Source of the DNA: Cylindrodendrum hubeiense
Taxonomy: Eukaryota > Ascomycota > Sordariomycetes > Hypocreales > Nectriaceae
NCBI GenBank assembly: GCA_014621425.1
Contig: JAANBB010000603.1
Location: 1 to 20,257 of the forward strand
Length of the DNA: 20,257 bases
Direction of reading: 5' to 3'
The notes beneath the pieces were generated by a model. That model was not told the DNA's origin. It saw only the letters and a list, made by a program, of their open reading frames with translations, and did not search any database. Shown here in pieces: positions 1 to 9,861 of this stretch (its first letter is position 1; the number at the start of each line of letters is the position of its first letter). Made by a program: the position numbers and the translations under genes.

Positions 1-93
1 GGGCGTCGGGAGAGAGCGCAGCGTTGTGACGGTGAATTCGGCGGTGGTGGGAGAGGGGCGCCGAGTTTGGAGGCGGGGCGATGTTGAGAACAT
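1..93 (-). CDS. possible 5' end of an unidentified gene, cut by the left edge
   Basis: An ATG at 93-91 on the minus strand opens a frame that stays open for 31 codons to the window edge. It begins MFSTSPRLQTRRPSP and continues rich in Ser, Thr, Pro and Arg. The in-frame sequence upstream meets a TGA about 22 codons before the ATG, so this ATG is the first usable start unless an intron lies upstream. A TATATAAG-like element lies on the same strand near 471-479, roughly 380 bases upstream, which would fit a long fungal leader. The composition could suit a mitochondrial presequence or a disordered N-terminus, but 31 residues are too few to tell. I do not recognise the protein. It could equally be a chance open frame in GC-rich DNA. 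Confidence 0.3.
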   Translation of the reverse strand, partial: MFSTSPRLQTRRPSPTTAEFTVTTLRSLPTP

Positions 94-1119
94 CTCGGCG
101 GGAGTTGTCTTGGTGGTTGATTTCGTGGACGTGGTGTATAAGAAAGATTTGTTCGATCAATGGAGGGCCATCGTGGGATGGATGCTTGAGAATGGTTGAA
201 GCCAGGGGGGACGTCGGGGCTGGAAGGAGCCGACAGGTCGATTGGGTAGGCAGGGATTATATGCGAATCGGGGGTTGCTGAGGCATTCGAGAGGTTCAAC
301 GCTGTTCCAGCCAGCGAAGAGGGCGTGATTGTCAAGAGACAGCAACGATGGCCAGTATGGTCGTTGTCGCTGTTGAGCTGCAGCTGTGGTGTTGAAGGTG
401 TGAAAGTGGCAGTGGGGCGCGACAGCTCCAGCGCTCCCCACCCGAAGTTTACCCCCGCAGCCTAGGTACCCTTATATATCAAAAACCCGGCGACCTACCT
501 CGACTGTAATGGTCCAACGGCGAAGACGCTCAAACACGCTCAGCTGTCCACCCCAATCCCATAAGCACCCCCTCGCCGCGCCCCACCCGAACGCTGCGGT
601 GGTCGCCCACTCGTACGGGAAACCTACGATGCTGGTAACATTATTGCGGCCCTCAGCACTGGAGATGACCCTTGAGGGAGGATTCACTCTGCAGAGACCT
701 CTCCCCCGTCACGTGGCGGGCGGGATCACGTTCGTGCGAGGGGCTTGGGTTGGAATTGGCCGGGATAGAGCAGTTCAACGCTTTCTTTTTGCACTTTTTC
801 CTGATTGATGTCATCGCTCTGCGCGCTCTAAAAAATATTCATTGAGCTTATCAATGGCGACATTTTTGGCTGACCCAATTCGATGCCCTCTTTACGCCTT
901 GGTGGTGTGGTGTTGTGCGATTTGAACCCTCCAGGTCATCTTGGCCTTACACGAATGTGGGACCCCCCTGAAGCTATCACCATCCGCTACTGTGCTCCGC
1001 TCAGGTTATAACCTCGTAACTTTACACCCATGTCAGTCAGCTAACTTATGTCACATTTGTACTTGAGCATCAGTACATGTTTAGAAGCAAACAGTAGAAT
1101 TAAACGGTCATAACATCGT
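94..1119. other. intergenic stretch without a supported gene
   Basis: The open frames here are short, on both strands, and have no recognisable protein character. The left third is purine-rich on the plus strand, so pyrimidine-rich on the minus strand, as expected for a leader and promoter reading toward position 93. A CACGTG E-box lies at 710-715 (context TCACGTGGCG), a typical bHLH-type binding site. From about 800 to 1119 the DNA becomes AT-richer. I see no repeat or RNA gene. Confidence 0.5.
471..479 (-). promoter_or_regulatory. TATA-like element, minus strand
   Basis: The minus strand reads GATATATAAGGGTACC here. It is oriented toward the possible gene at 1-93. The distance of nearly 400 bases to that ATG is long but possible in fungi. 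It touches a CCTAGGTACC palindromic stretch at 461-470. Assigned by motif only. Confidence 0.28.
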
Positions 1120-1220
1120 TATATATTTAAACCCAACATCTCATTCAACTTCTCAGCACTAACAAATCCCCTCCCTTTCATCCAACATACTTCGTTCCCA
1201 TCAAATCCATTCCAGTCTTC
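1119..1220 (+). promoter_or_regulatory. TATA box plus pyrimidine-rich tract, plus strand
   Basis: TATATATTTAAA at about 1120-1132 is followed by about 90 bases of C/T/A-rich, G-poor sequence on the plus strand, the usual look of a fungal transcription start and leader. The first ATG downstream is at 1345 and opens only 33 codons (MVVYISSYPL...), so a protein product is doubtful. A transcript from here would run antisense into the 3' end of the WD40 gene. Read on the minus strand, the same TATATA could instead be a 3'-end processing element. Confidence 0.25.
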
Positions 1221-1917
1221 CTTGCGCAGTCCCTCAAAAACTCAAACAAGTGCCGTGAGGCAGCATTGTATAAAGCACCCGGCCCATATTCTTAGGCTTG
1301 TGCTCTTGATTTTTGCCATCCATCATCACCTCATCCGCTCTCCCATGGTGGTTTACATTTCATCCTATCCGCTTCCATTCACCCATCATAAACTTGAAGA
1401 GAACAAAGAAAACCCCAGACATCCCCTTTTCCAGAATTCAACATAAACAATCATCGTGTGTCTGTTATTCTGTATCCATCAAACATAATCTGTGTATAAC
1501 ATCTGTCGCCTGCTCTTGCAAAGGATCGTCAAGAATCCAGAGGCTCAGAAAAAGGAAAACAAATCAGTCATCGCTTGCGGCATCGTCGCCGTGCCTGCAA
1601 GGTGACCTTGACTCCATGGCATTTGGAGTTGAGAAGTCAAAAAAAAAGCATACAAAATTCGCAAAACAATGCTCTCAGACTTAAAAAAGTACCACGCTGC
1701 TTTACCCTTCTTCCACCAAAAAATATCCAACAGAGGCAGCGGGCACATAATAACATCGTCGTGAGACGAACTCAGGACGAGAAAAGTGGTATCGAGATAC
1801 TTGAATCGACAACGCCAATCGCCATGCACAGAATCGAAGAGTACAACGGTAATAGGGAGAGGAGTAGAAAGGGAAAAATGCAGTGCCACTCAGTAACTGC
1901 GATCAAGCCCCAAGTGC
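1221..1917 (-). other. probable 3' UTR and terminator region of the WD40 gene
   Basis: This stretch directly follows the TAA of the large minus-strand CDS. It holds only short open frames on both strands, several of them lacking an ATG. The plus strand shows A-runs such as the eight or nine A at about 1640-1648, which are U-runs in a minus-strand transcript. The exact polyadenylation site cannot be read from the sequence. Confidence 0.4.
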
Positions 1918-4900
1918 TTAGATCATCTCGTTTCGGTGCAGACCCGTAGACATGTGCTTGTTCCTTGCCTCAACAGGTGATCGCACTGTTTCCTGGTCGT
2001 ACATCATGGGAGGTGGCGACTGGAGCCGGTGAGAGGGCATAGGGATGCTCTCGTATGGCGCCTCGAAAGACGACTTGGTCCAACCACCATCCTTGCGGCT
2101 ACGACTAGCCGATCGCAGACGTTCCGTTGCCTTGGAGATGCGAGTTGAGATACTGTTGTCTCCATTGCTGCGGCCTCGGCTATGACCCATGGTGTTGGTC
2201 TTAGTTGGGGGACTGACGGGCGCCGGCCCATCGTTGCCAGATGTTTCGTCATCGTCCATGACTATTTCAATCATGCCGGATCCAACCGCGCCCATTTCGT
2301 GGTGTCGGGGCATGTACGGGAGGGGTGCGGGAGGAGGAGGAGGAGGTGTAGCCAGATGCTGAAGCTCCTTCAACATCGTGGGAGCCGGTGGTGGTGGAGG
2401 TGGGGGAGGAACCTGTTCCTCATGAGATCGACGCCGCTCGCCAGAAACGACCTCGTCAATGCGACGAGTTCCTCCTCCAATGCTGGCCTTGCGTCCGAAG
2501 CGTGCAGGGCCAGGCTCATCGGGGATGGGTGCTGACATGCTTCGGGGAATAAGAGGTCGCGAAGGCGGCTGGTACACCGTCGATGGGAGAAGAGTCAACA
2601 AATCCTGCATCTCCTCCTGAGGGGTGGATTCAGGAGAGGCCTTAGGTGAGTGTCTCTGGGCAAAGGTGGCCGGGATCGGCGGGACCTCGGGCAGCAGTGA
2701 GTTGTCTTGGTCGCTCCTGTGATCGTTCTCAATGATGAGTCTCATTGCCTTGGGAGTCGCAGGTAGCCCAATGATCGGACCATTTCGAGCATACATGCTC
2801 TTTGGGGGCTCCGTGGCGCTGCGAGGTGGCATGTCATCAGACAGAGGCCTGGGATCCGCAGCCTCAATACCGAGTCGAGGCAGGGCCGGGGAGTATTGGT
2901 CAGGATGGAGAATCGGAGGGGCCTGGGGACGCTGGGCTAGGGACTTGCGGCGTTCTTCAAGCTCTCGGGCGGCTTGTTCCTTCTTACGCTGTCGTTCATC
3001 CTTCATCTTTCGTAGATCGCCAGCATGCTCAGTTGAAGCAGCCCGTCCGTGAACCATGAAAGGTCCAACAAGGTCAGCAGCCTCCGAATTGGCCCTGGCG
3101 CGGCTCTCAGACTGTTCTCTAGTATTCACCTGAGGTGAGTTGAGCCCACGGGTGGCGCTTCGGCTATGCTTTGCACGGAACAGTTCCTGTGCCACCAAGG
3201 CAGCCTTGAAATCTTCCTCGTCCTCGGAGCCCTGGTAGTGGATCGTCTGGGCTGACATTGGCAGCGGGGAGGAAGGAGATCGCTGGGCAGAGCCACTTCG
3301 ACTCTTACTCCTGCCACGGAGGTCTAGTGCCGGGGGAATTTGTCGACCCTCGGGGCTACGGCGACGGCCACCGCGACTCGAGGTACGGCTGCTAGCTCTA
3401 GGCTTTGAGCCACTGACCTTCCTGATAGTCAAAGGATCGGGCATTTCGGTGCGTTTCGGGGTGCTCAGGTTGATGAGGTCCTCGGGAGACATGGGAATTG
3501 GAGACGTAGGTGATCTCTTGGCCTTGGAGTAACCTCGAGACGATGCACGACCGCGTTCTTCGGAGGCATCGCGCGGCTTGGTAGATCGCTCGCGGCTACC
3601 GTGGCGGCCACGAGATCTCTCCCGGCTGCCCTGTCGGCTGCTCGGTTTCTTCGAGCGTTGGTGCGCCGCATCCAAGCTATGGATATAGTCATCGCGGTGT
3701 CTGATAGCTTGTTGTCGCAGGCTGCGTCCAGCACTTGAGGCTGATGTGACAGAGCTCGCAACAGATCCCGGGCCGCGGCGACGAGAAGGCCAGTGGAATC
3801 GGGTAGATGAGGTGACAGACTGCTCAGGCGATGTCACTTCCCTGTTCTCCGTGGGTTCCCATGACTCCAGCTGCATGTTTACGCCGAGAGGGATCCGGTC
3901 GCGAGAGCCATTGCGAATGTTCGACCGAACTTGCTGCATCTTCATCATGACATTCTTGTCAGGTGAGGGGGGAAGTTCGCCATCGGGTCCTCGTACCAGC
4001 CTTTGGTATCCATCACGCATCATCATCGGGCTTGCAGTAGCCGCTCGCTGAAGAGCAATTCCGGCCAGCAGGTTGTCTTGGCCAGAAGATGCGCGCGTAT
4101 GACCAAGTCGTTCTTCCTTCTTAGTAGGGGGAGCGGAAATTTTGCCGGACTTGAGCTGGTCACGGTTTAGGTCTGAAGGCATCTCGCCGATGGATGGAAG
4201 ACGGCCTCGTCCAAAGCTTGGTCCCGTGCCTCGAGCAGAGGTTGGCGTGTTAAATCTGCTGCTGTTTGAAGGTCTCAAGAACGCTGTAGTGACCTCTTGA
4301 GACAACGGTCCTGGAGAGATGGCAGTTTCGGCGATGGGAGTCGGGCCTGCAGCAATGGGTGTCTTGCCGCCATCACCTGAGAAAAACTTGGACTTCTGTG
4401 CTTGGTCGCCAAACGAGGTGATGAGCTTGAGGGCAGAAGTCTTGGCAATGCTGCGCTGTGGTCCGCGTTGGATACCCGGAGGGGATAGAGGAGGGCTTAG
4501 AATCTCGGGGATGCTAGGCGTGATACTTTGGAAGGTGAGCTGCGCAGCTGACGGAGAAGTCCATGGCTCGGTAGACTCTTGGTCGGTGCATGCGAAGCAA
4601 CGAATCGCCAACTGCTGCTGGCCATGCTGAACAGCCCACTCCCCCCATTTCCGAATAATGGCAGCCTGACGCTCCCAGACACCGGGGAACACAACGCATG
4701 TGAGGATCAGGGCCTCCATGTATCGCCTGTGCGAGATGTAAATCTCAATGGCATCGGTATGGTCGCCCATGCCGAGCATGATAGTGACTGCGGCATGAAC
4801 ATCGCCAGTCTCAAGCAGGCGCTGTACATACGCACGGCCGAGCTTGTGCTGAGACGCCTGGCCACCGATACCACTCAGGGCCAACAACATCCAGTCTTGA

Positions 4901-6922
4901 GAGGTCATGTTTTCGGAGCTGGCCGCCATAACATCGGCATCGATATCACCAAGCCACTTGGCCAGCAAAATGCGGCTCGGCGATCCAACAGGATGTCGGC
5001 TTAGCTCATCGCGGATGAGGTCTTCAATCTCCTTGTTCCACCCGAAGATGGTGCTGAGCATCTGACGACGGAGGTCATCGTTGGTGAGACGGGAGTTGTT
5101 TGGGGCCATCGGGTGCTTATATGGAATGTCGCTTAGGCGCGTTCGGGTATACTTGAAGAGATCATGAACCTTGTTGTCGTCTGGACTGCGGGGGACCTCA
5201 TGTCGCAACCGGGAGGGCCTGTGTCGGGACCGCGTTGACGCCGAGCTTGTTGTCCCCATGGAATATCCCATGGAATAGCTGTCCACGTCCTTCTTGCCAA
5301 CAGTCGATGATCTGAGCGAAGATCCAGCGGATATGTAGGTGTTTTCAGTCATACCCTTTGATCTTAACGAGGCCGGGTAGCGGCCTGGGGTTCGAGATCC
5401 ACCCGAAGACTTGGTGATGGATGACAGGTTACTTCGGCTAGATACAGGGCTATTCGACTCATAGGCCATCTCAGGCCCCAAGTCCGGGACGTTGTGCCGA
5501 GCAAGGCGGGCAAATGGCGATAGGTGGTCATCATCACTCTCGGATATTCCCATGTCCAGGGGGATGGAACTGGTTTCCGACTCGGATGTGTTGATAGTCG
5601 TAGCCGAGCGAACTGACCGATCGGCAGTCTCCTCAGACACAGGGGGGGAAGGCGGTAACAGGTTGGCCGGGTGCTGGACATTCGCCACCATAATGGAAGG
5701 GGAGTTGAGATCGAACTGCTGCGCCGTGTTACTAGGCCCAAGCGTAAACAGGGAGGCGCCGGGGCCATAGACGGCGAGGCCTCTGACATGTTCCAGAGTG
5801 GGGATAGAATCATAGGTGACATGCTTAGTCCTGACATCCCATGATAGTGTTTGGCTGTGATAGATGTTAGTGAGTGCCGGATCATGCAGTTAAGCGCGCG
5901 CGTAAGATAGGGGGGGCTGTGGTGGTAAGCCTTGAACGTACGAGTCAGAGTATTGGATTATGCGGCCGTTTTTGGACCAGCCCATCCAGTTGGGACCATT
6001 GACAAAGTTCTCCGTCTTTCGCAAAACTCGAACAATCTTGGCGGGGTCTTCGGCGTTATACAACTTGGCAACACTCCAAACTCGAAGGTCGCCGTCGTGT
6101 GTTTGCACGGCGAGCATGTCGGATTTTTGTCGCGAGGAGGAAGCATGCCAGGCCAGTGTAACAATTGGTGAGGGCCCTCTCGCAGTGGTCAAATTGTGTA
6201 AAATCGTGAAACGAGGCTGCAGAGTTGCGACGAGAAGAGAGCCATTCTGGTATCTAAGGGCAAGTTAGGAAGATGCGCCTCGGGATTTGGATTGAGTGAA
6301 ACCTACCCAATGGCAAATGTACGACAATCGGCTGAAGGAGCCAATGCTGTCACAGCAATTTGATCTAGCGTCCTTGAAGAGATGTGTTCGGAAGTCGTGG
6401 GCTCGAATAGAATTACGCTTCCTTGCGTGTTACCTGCATATTGTTAGTCTCCCATTGGATACTGACCTCGATATTTGGGTTGGAAGGGTGCATACCAAAC
6501 GCCACATTTCCGTTGCGCATCCAAGCCGCACAAGTGAGGTGCTCGTAAGACGCAAATCGGGCGACTTCATCTCCAGTCATCAAATCCCACACAATGGCCG
6601 TCTGGCCTGAGTCGTAACTCACAACAAAACGACCACCGCCGATTTCGCTCTGGTTATCCACGGCCAATAATTGGACCTCGTCGGCGTGGCGGGAAAACCT
6701 CCGCTCGATGGTCAGGGTGTCGTGGTGGCTGCAGACGATAGAAGATCCCTGGGCGTAGAGGAACATGGACGCCGTGGCGGCGCAGGGGTCGAAGAACCGG
6801 AGGTTCTTTGCGGGGGGCATGGTGGTGGTAAAGTCTTCAGCGGCCGCAGCCATTCCTCTTGATGACATCCCGGAGCTCATCGAGATGGCTCGGTTTCGCG
6901 TGGGAGCGGACATGGCGGACAT
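1918..6922 (-). CDS. large WD40-repeat protein with helical-repeat middle and disordered tail (four exons)
   Basis: Proposed exons: 6922-6496, 6433-6307, 6253-5942 and 5854-1918, giving 1600 residues. All junctions preserve frame, and each intron has a fungal donor and a CTAAC branch site. Residues 40-343 look like a WD40 propeller: IVWDLMTGDE near 110, SVILFEP near 148, DLRVWSVAKLY near 241 and LSWDVRTKHV near 293. Residues about 513-723 form a helix-rich block (VQRLLETGDVHAAVTIMLG, then SHRRYMEALILT) that resembles the alpha-solenoid or TPR-like repeats following propellers in scaffold proteins such as Gemin5. That comparison is my inference. The rest is disordered: an SRERSRGRHGSRERS block near 1033, a charged RKMKDERQRKKEQ helix near 1240, and two poly-proline runs near 1436-1464 that could bind profilin or SH3/WW domains. 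A role as a cytoplasmic scaffold is plausible but unproven. A reading that starts at the internal ATG (5691, residue 344) would lose the whole propeller. Confidence 0.92.
5855..5941 (-). other. intron 3 of the WD40 gene (87 nt)
   Basis: Donor GTACGT, branch CACTAACATC, acceptor ATCACAG. Splicing joins RIIQYSDS to QTLSWDVRTK. Unspliced reading ends at a TAA (5890-5892) in the intron. This junction connects the propeller exons to the long final exon. Confidence 0.9.
6254..6306 (-). other. intron 2 of the WD40 gene (53 nt)
   Basis: Donor GTAGGT, branch TCCTAACTTG, acceptor CCTTAG. Splicing joins TFAIG to YQNGSLLVAT, an unbroken propeller strand. Without it the frame hits TAG at the donor itself. 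Confidence 0.9.
6434..6495 (-). other. intron 1 of the WD40 gene (62 nt)
   Basis: Donor GTATGC, branch GACTAACAAT, acceptor ATGCAG. Splicing joins VAFG to NTQGSVILFEP and corrects a frame that otherwise ends at a TAA about 25 residues on. A second donor-like GTCAGT lies inside at 6461-6466 and would leave a 33-nt intron and a premature stop, so the outer donor is preferred. Confidence 0.88.
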
Positions 6923-6952
6923 GGTCGCCTGATATCCTTTTCGGTTCTCGAT

Positions 6953-7057
6953 CTGCGTCCAAGGAATTTTGATTAGTCGGGCGGGTGGCGGCGGGAACGA
7001 CGACTGTTCGGGAACCTCTGCAGGAGCCTGGGCAGTCGTGTGAAACAGTGCACATAC
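6953..7057 (-). other. probable 5'-leader intron of the WD40 gene (105 nt)
   Basis: On the minus strand a GTATGT donor (7057-7052), a CTAAT branch-like site at about 6972-6976 and a GACGCAG acceptor ending at 6953 are correctly spaced. The acceptor is 30 bases before the ATG at 6922. The donor contains an ATG (7055) that opens a 72-codon frame ending at 6837, overlapping the main start in another frame. Splicing would remove that ATG. Confidence 0.55.
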
Positions 7058-8290
7058 AGTTCCAATGCAGTGTCAACGAGGGATATCCCCCTCTGGCGGG
7101 GGATTTCGTCTCTCTCTCGGAGCAAGAACAAGCGGGAAGCTACACGTTGAAGCGGTTGAACATTCGGAATGCACTGCTGCTCGTACCCGGAGAATGACTC
7201 CCGGATGCGTCTCGGTAAACCAGAGTTCAGGATAGCGACGCTCGTTCTATTCCGTCACGGCAGGTGATGCGGCGTTCCGGATAGCGGCCCGGCAGGTGAG
7301 GTTGGACAGTAAGCGGGACTCGGGGGAGCTGTATGTCTCGGTCGCAACGCGGAGGGTAAGATGGAAGCCTGGATTGCGGTGAGAAGGCGAGTTCGAAGGG
7401 GATTAGAGAGGCCGCGGGAGAATGAGGCGGAGGAGGGTAGGCAGGTTGTAAAAATAGAGACGAGGGAGTCGGGAGAGATGACAGCAGAGAGTGAAGATGG
7501 GGCGAGGCGGTGGTTTTGCTTGCAGTAGAAAGACGCTATAGGCGCAAGACTGGCAGGGAATGAACGACGCAGCCGCCTACCTTTTGATGGTGATTGCCCG
7601 GGGTCGGACGACAACCGAATGGGGAGACTGGGCCAAGTGGGCAAGTGGGCAAGCTGGGAGAGGGGTGTGACCCGGCGCTTGACTTGCAGGAGTAGCTTGG
7701 ATCTCGAAAGGGACTCGACAAATGGTGGTGTGTGAGAGGTGAGAGCGAGTGCACTCGGTACTCCGTAGACGAGACGGGGCTGTTGGGTGCACACGAGAAA
7801 AGCTGCTAAATGCAAGCAGCAGGATGCAGGAGAGGCGTTAAGAGAGGAGGAGGGGGGGTGTGCAGTTTTTGATGTGAGTCGAGTTGGAGAGAAGAGCTGG
7901 GGAAGCGAGCTTTTCAAAATGGCTGAAGTAGCTTGGGGGCTGGGGGTTATGGTTGGCGATGTTGGTTGTGTCGATGTGATGAGGTGACAGGAGCGGAGAC
8001 ACATACAGTAGTCACTGCAGACCAGGAACGGGACGAGAGGCGAGGGAATAGGTAGAAGCCCAAGAGGGAAATGGAAAATAAAAAGAGCAGGTTGGGGCGG
8101 TTTTGAGAGACGCAGACGCGCAAGAGGCTTGTCCGGGGGGTGCAAGTGGGAGTGGTGAGCAGTGTGGGTGCGGTGCTGCGAGAGTGCGTGTGTGATGGGC
8201 CATGTACCAGGGCCTTCAAGGGCATTCACGACCAGAGTCAGAGATGGCGCCTACAAGGTGGCGTCCTGGCATGTCAGTGGTGGCCGGGGG
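7058..8290 (-). promoter_or_regulatory. probable leader and promoter region of the WD40 gene
   Basis: The minus strand is markedly pyrimidine-rich through about 7250-8130, a common feature of fungal promoters and long leaders. This composition makes a 324-codon frame at 7255-8229 look coding, but it is a low-complexity Ser/Pro/Leu/His reading without domains. No clear TATA box on the minus strand was seen, so the start site cannot be placed. A CAAGTGGG duplication lies near 7634-7650. Confidence 0.4.
7085..7104 (-). promoter_or_regulatory. small GC hairpin in the WD40 gene leader
   Basis: ATCCCCC at 7085-7091 pairs perfectly with GGGGGAT at 7098-7104 around a six-base loop. In the minus-strand transcript it would fold about 30 bases upstream of the predicted leader-intron donor. 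A role in splicing or scanning is speculative. Confidence 0.3.
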
Positions 8291-8295
8291 GGCCA

Positions 8296-8302
8296 TATAA
8301 AA
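8296..8302 (+). promoter_or_regulatory. TATA box on the plus strand, pointing away from the WD40 gene
   Basis: TATAAAA follows a G-run (GGGGGGGCCATATAAAATTA) in otherwise GC-rich DNA. It faces the repeat-rich desert, where no good coding frame follows. It could start a divergent non-coding transcript from a shared promoter region. Confidence 0.28.
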
Positions 8303-8383
8303 TTAGAGCCCTGCGAACGTTGGGTTCCATGGATCAGCGGATACGGGACCGGCTCAAGTGCCCAGGGGCCCAGGGTGCGAGTC

Positions 8384-8410
8384 TAGGTGCTTTAGGTGCT
8401 TTAGGTGCTT
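8384..8410. repeat. 9-bp tandem repeat, three copies
   Basis: TAGGTGCTT occurs three times in perfect tandem. It is the first of several short direct repeats in the non-genic stretch. Confidence 0.95.
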
Positions 8411-8557
8411 GGGCAATGCGATTGGAAATGGCGGGCGGATGGCGCATGGCGCATCATGGATGATGGGTGGATGGGCGCATCTGGTTGACCTGGGCCAGTC
8501 AGTGGAGACGACGGCCAAGACGAGCAGCTGCACGGCTTGCAAAACCTGCAAGGCCAA

Positions 8558-8593
8558 GGGATTTCAGGGATTCCAGGGATTCCTGGGATCCCC
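8558..8593. repeat. 9-bp tandem repeat, about four copies
   Basis: The unit GGGATTYCA appears as GGGATTTCA, GGGATTCCA, GGGATTCCT and a partial GGGATCCC. The single-base changes between copies suggest slippage followed by substitution. Confidence 0.9.
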
Positions 8594-8779
8594 CGCTCTG
8601 CTGTTCGGTTCCCTCTCGCTCTCTGTCTCGCGACGAGTCTCGGGGCAGGAAGCGAGCGAAGGCGGCTACGTTGGGTTGGTACCTGGCCGGACCACGCTGT
8701 GAATGGTGTGAATTGAGTGCCGGGGCGGTTGCGGGCTCGCTCGGGCAGGCTTGGGACGCTTGGGACTGGCGGCGGCGGG

Positions 8780-8836
8780 TGTGGACTGTGGATCGAAGAC
8801 TCTGTGGACTGCGGACTGTGGCCTGTGGACTGTGGC
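8780..8836. repeat. imperfect repeats of TGTGGACTG
   Basis: TGTGGACTG and close variants (TGCGGACTG, CTGTGGCC) recur at least five times within about 57 bases. Just upstream, CTTGGGAC is duplicated (about 8749-8767). Confidence 0.85.
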
Positions 8837-9501
8837 TATTATGGGCCGTGGCAATGTGGATCGGGGCGAGGCGCTGGCAAGCTGCAAAGCAGGGCAAAGG
8901 CGAGCAACGCAACGGGCTCAACAGCGTCCAGCAGCAATGCCCCCTGCCATATTTAGCCTCGTGGGTTGTCCGCGTGCCCGCCGTGGGCTCTGCCGAGCTG
9001 TGTTGGACGCTGTGTCGACTGCGTCCAACGTAGTTGACTCGCTGGGCCGAGTGGCTCTGGTGGGATTGCGGGCTTTGGGACCCTGCGAATCTCCGTCTGA
9101 GAACTCGGTGACTCGGAGGCTTGCGGGTCTACCGGTCTACCGCTATCAATTGTGTCTCGCCGCAGTCGCGAATTGGCCGGGCTCCCACCGCTCCGTCGTC
9201 ATCGACTCGTCTGCGTCGTCGTCTTCAGATTCGCCCAAGCCGTTTATTTGATTCATTTCATTGACTCTGATGGGACCGCTGAACCCCTGTCTCGCCCTAG
9301 AGCCCCTCTTTTGCCCTGTGCTCGGAACACAGGTGAGCTATGCGGGGTCGGCCTCTGGTGCGACATCCAGACACCGGCGCTCATACATGCTGCTCTGCTG
9401 TGACGCCGTTACAAGAGAGGTCTGGCGACACGGCAGGTTCTAATCGATCCTGTCCCATCCGGTGTCCATTCACGAGAAGGGGCTGGCCGGTACCTTACAG
9501 C

Positions 9502-9626
9502 GTATGTATGTGTGTGTGGGCGCCCCTGCCTCTGTGTGTGTGTGTGCGCGTACGCTGTGTGTGCCTGTGTGTGCCTGTGTGTGTGTGCCTATATGTGCCT
9601 GTGTCCGTGCCGGTGTATATGTGTGG
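9502..9626. repeat. GT-rich microsatellite tract
   Basis: Long runs of TGTGTG interrupted by CC, GCGCGTACGC and ATAT cover about 125 bases. Alternating purine-pyrimidine DNA of this kind can adopt the Z form. Frames through it encode only Val/Cys or Thr/His repeats, so it is not coding. Confidence 0.92.
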
Positions 9627-9810
9627 GGAGGTCGCCGGTCCGTCTGCAGTGGTCTGTCAGTCATCTAGGCCAGTTCATAACGCAAGATGCGCTGGGAGAG
9701 CAGCAAATGCGATGCACTTGGTTGCTGGCTTCCCGCTGGCCTGACACGACAACCAGCGAGGACACGATGACACCCTCCATCTGTCATTGTGGCCGTCGAC
9801 CCCTGGTGTC

Positions 9811-9861
9811 GCCTGGCAGGCCTGGCGAGCCTGGCGAGTCTGTCAAGCCTGTCAAGCCCTG
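9811..9861. repeat. 9-bp imperfect tandem repeats (GCCTGGCGA / GCCTGTCAA)
   Basis: Two families of about 9-bp units follow each other: GCCTGGCAG, GCCTGGCGA, GCCTGGCGA, then GTCTGTCAA, GCCTGTCAA, GCCCTGG. Slightly downstream (about 9892-9935) CCCTCGCAG recurs three times. Confidence 0.88.

Noticed and set aside
915..945. possible tRNA T-arm (TTTGAACCCTCC)
   Set aside because: No matching acceptor stem, D-arm or anticodon stem can be folded around it.
5364..5885. 173-codon minus-strand frame over the start of the last WD40-gene exon
   Set aside because: It is a shadow frame. The alternative frame continues the propeller (VTYDSIPTLEHVRGLAVYG) into the long exon without interruption.
7255..8229. 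324-codon minus-strand frame upstream of the WD40 gene
   Set aside because: It is a reading of pyrimidine-rich leader/promoter DNA. The product is uniformly Ser/Pro/Leu/His-rich, with no domain, and several other frames are open over the same stretch, as expected from composition alone.
8467..9033. 188-codon plus-strand frame
   Set aside because: It runs through the 9-bp repeats and the TGTGGACTG repeats, giving RDSRDSRD- and Trp/Cys-rich low-complexity reading. The repeats explain the frame.
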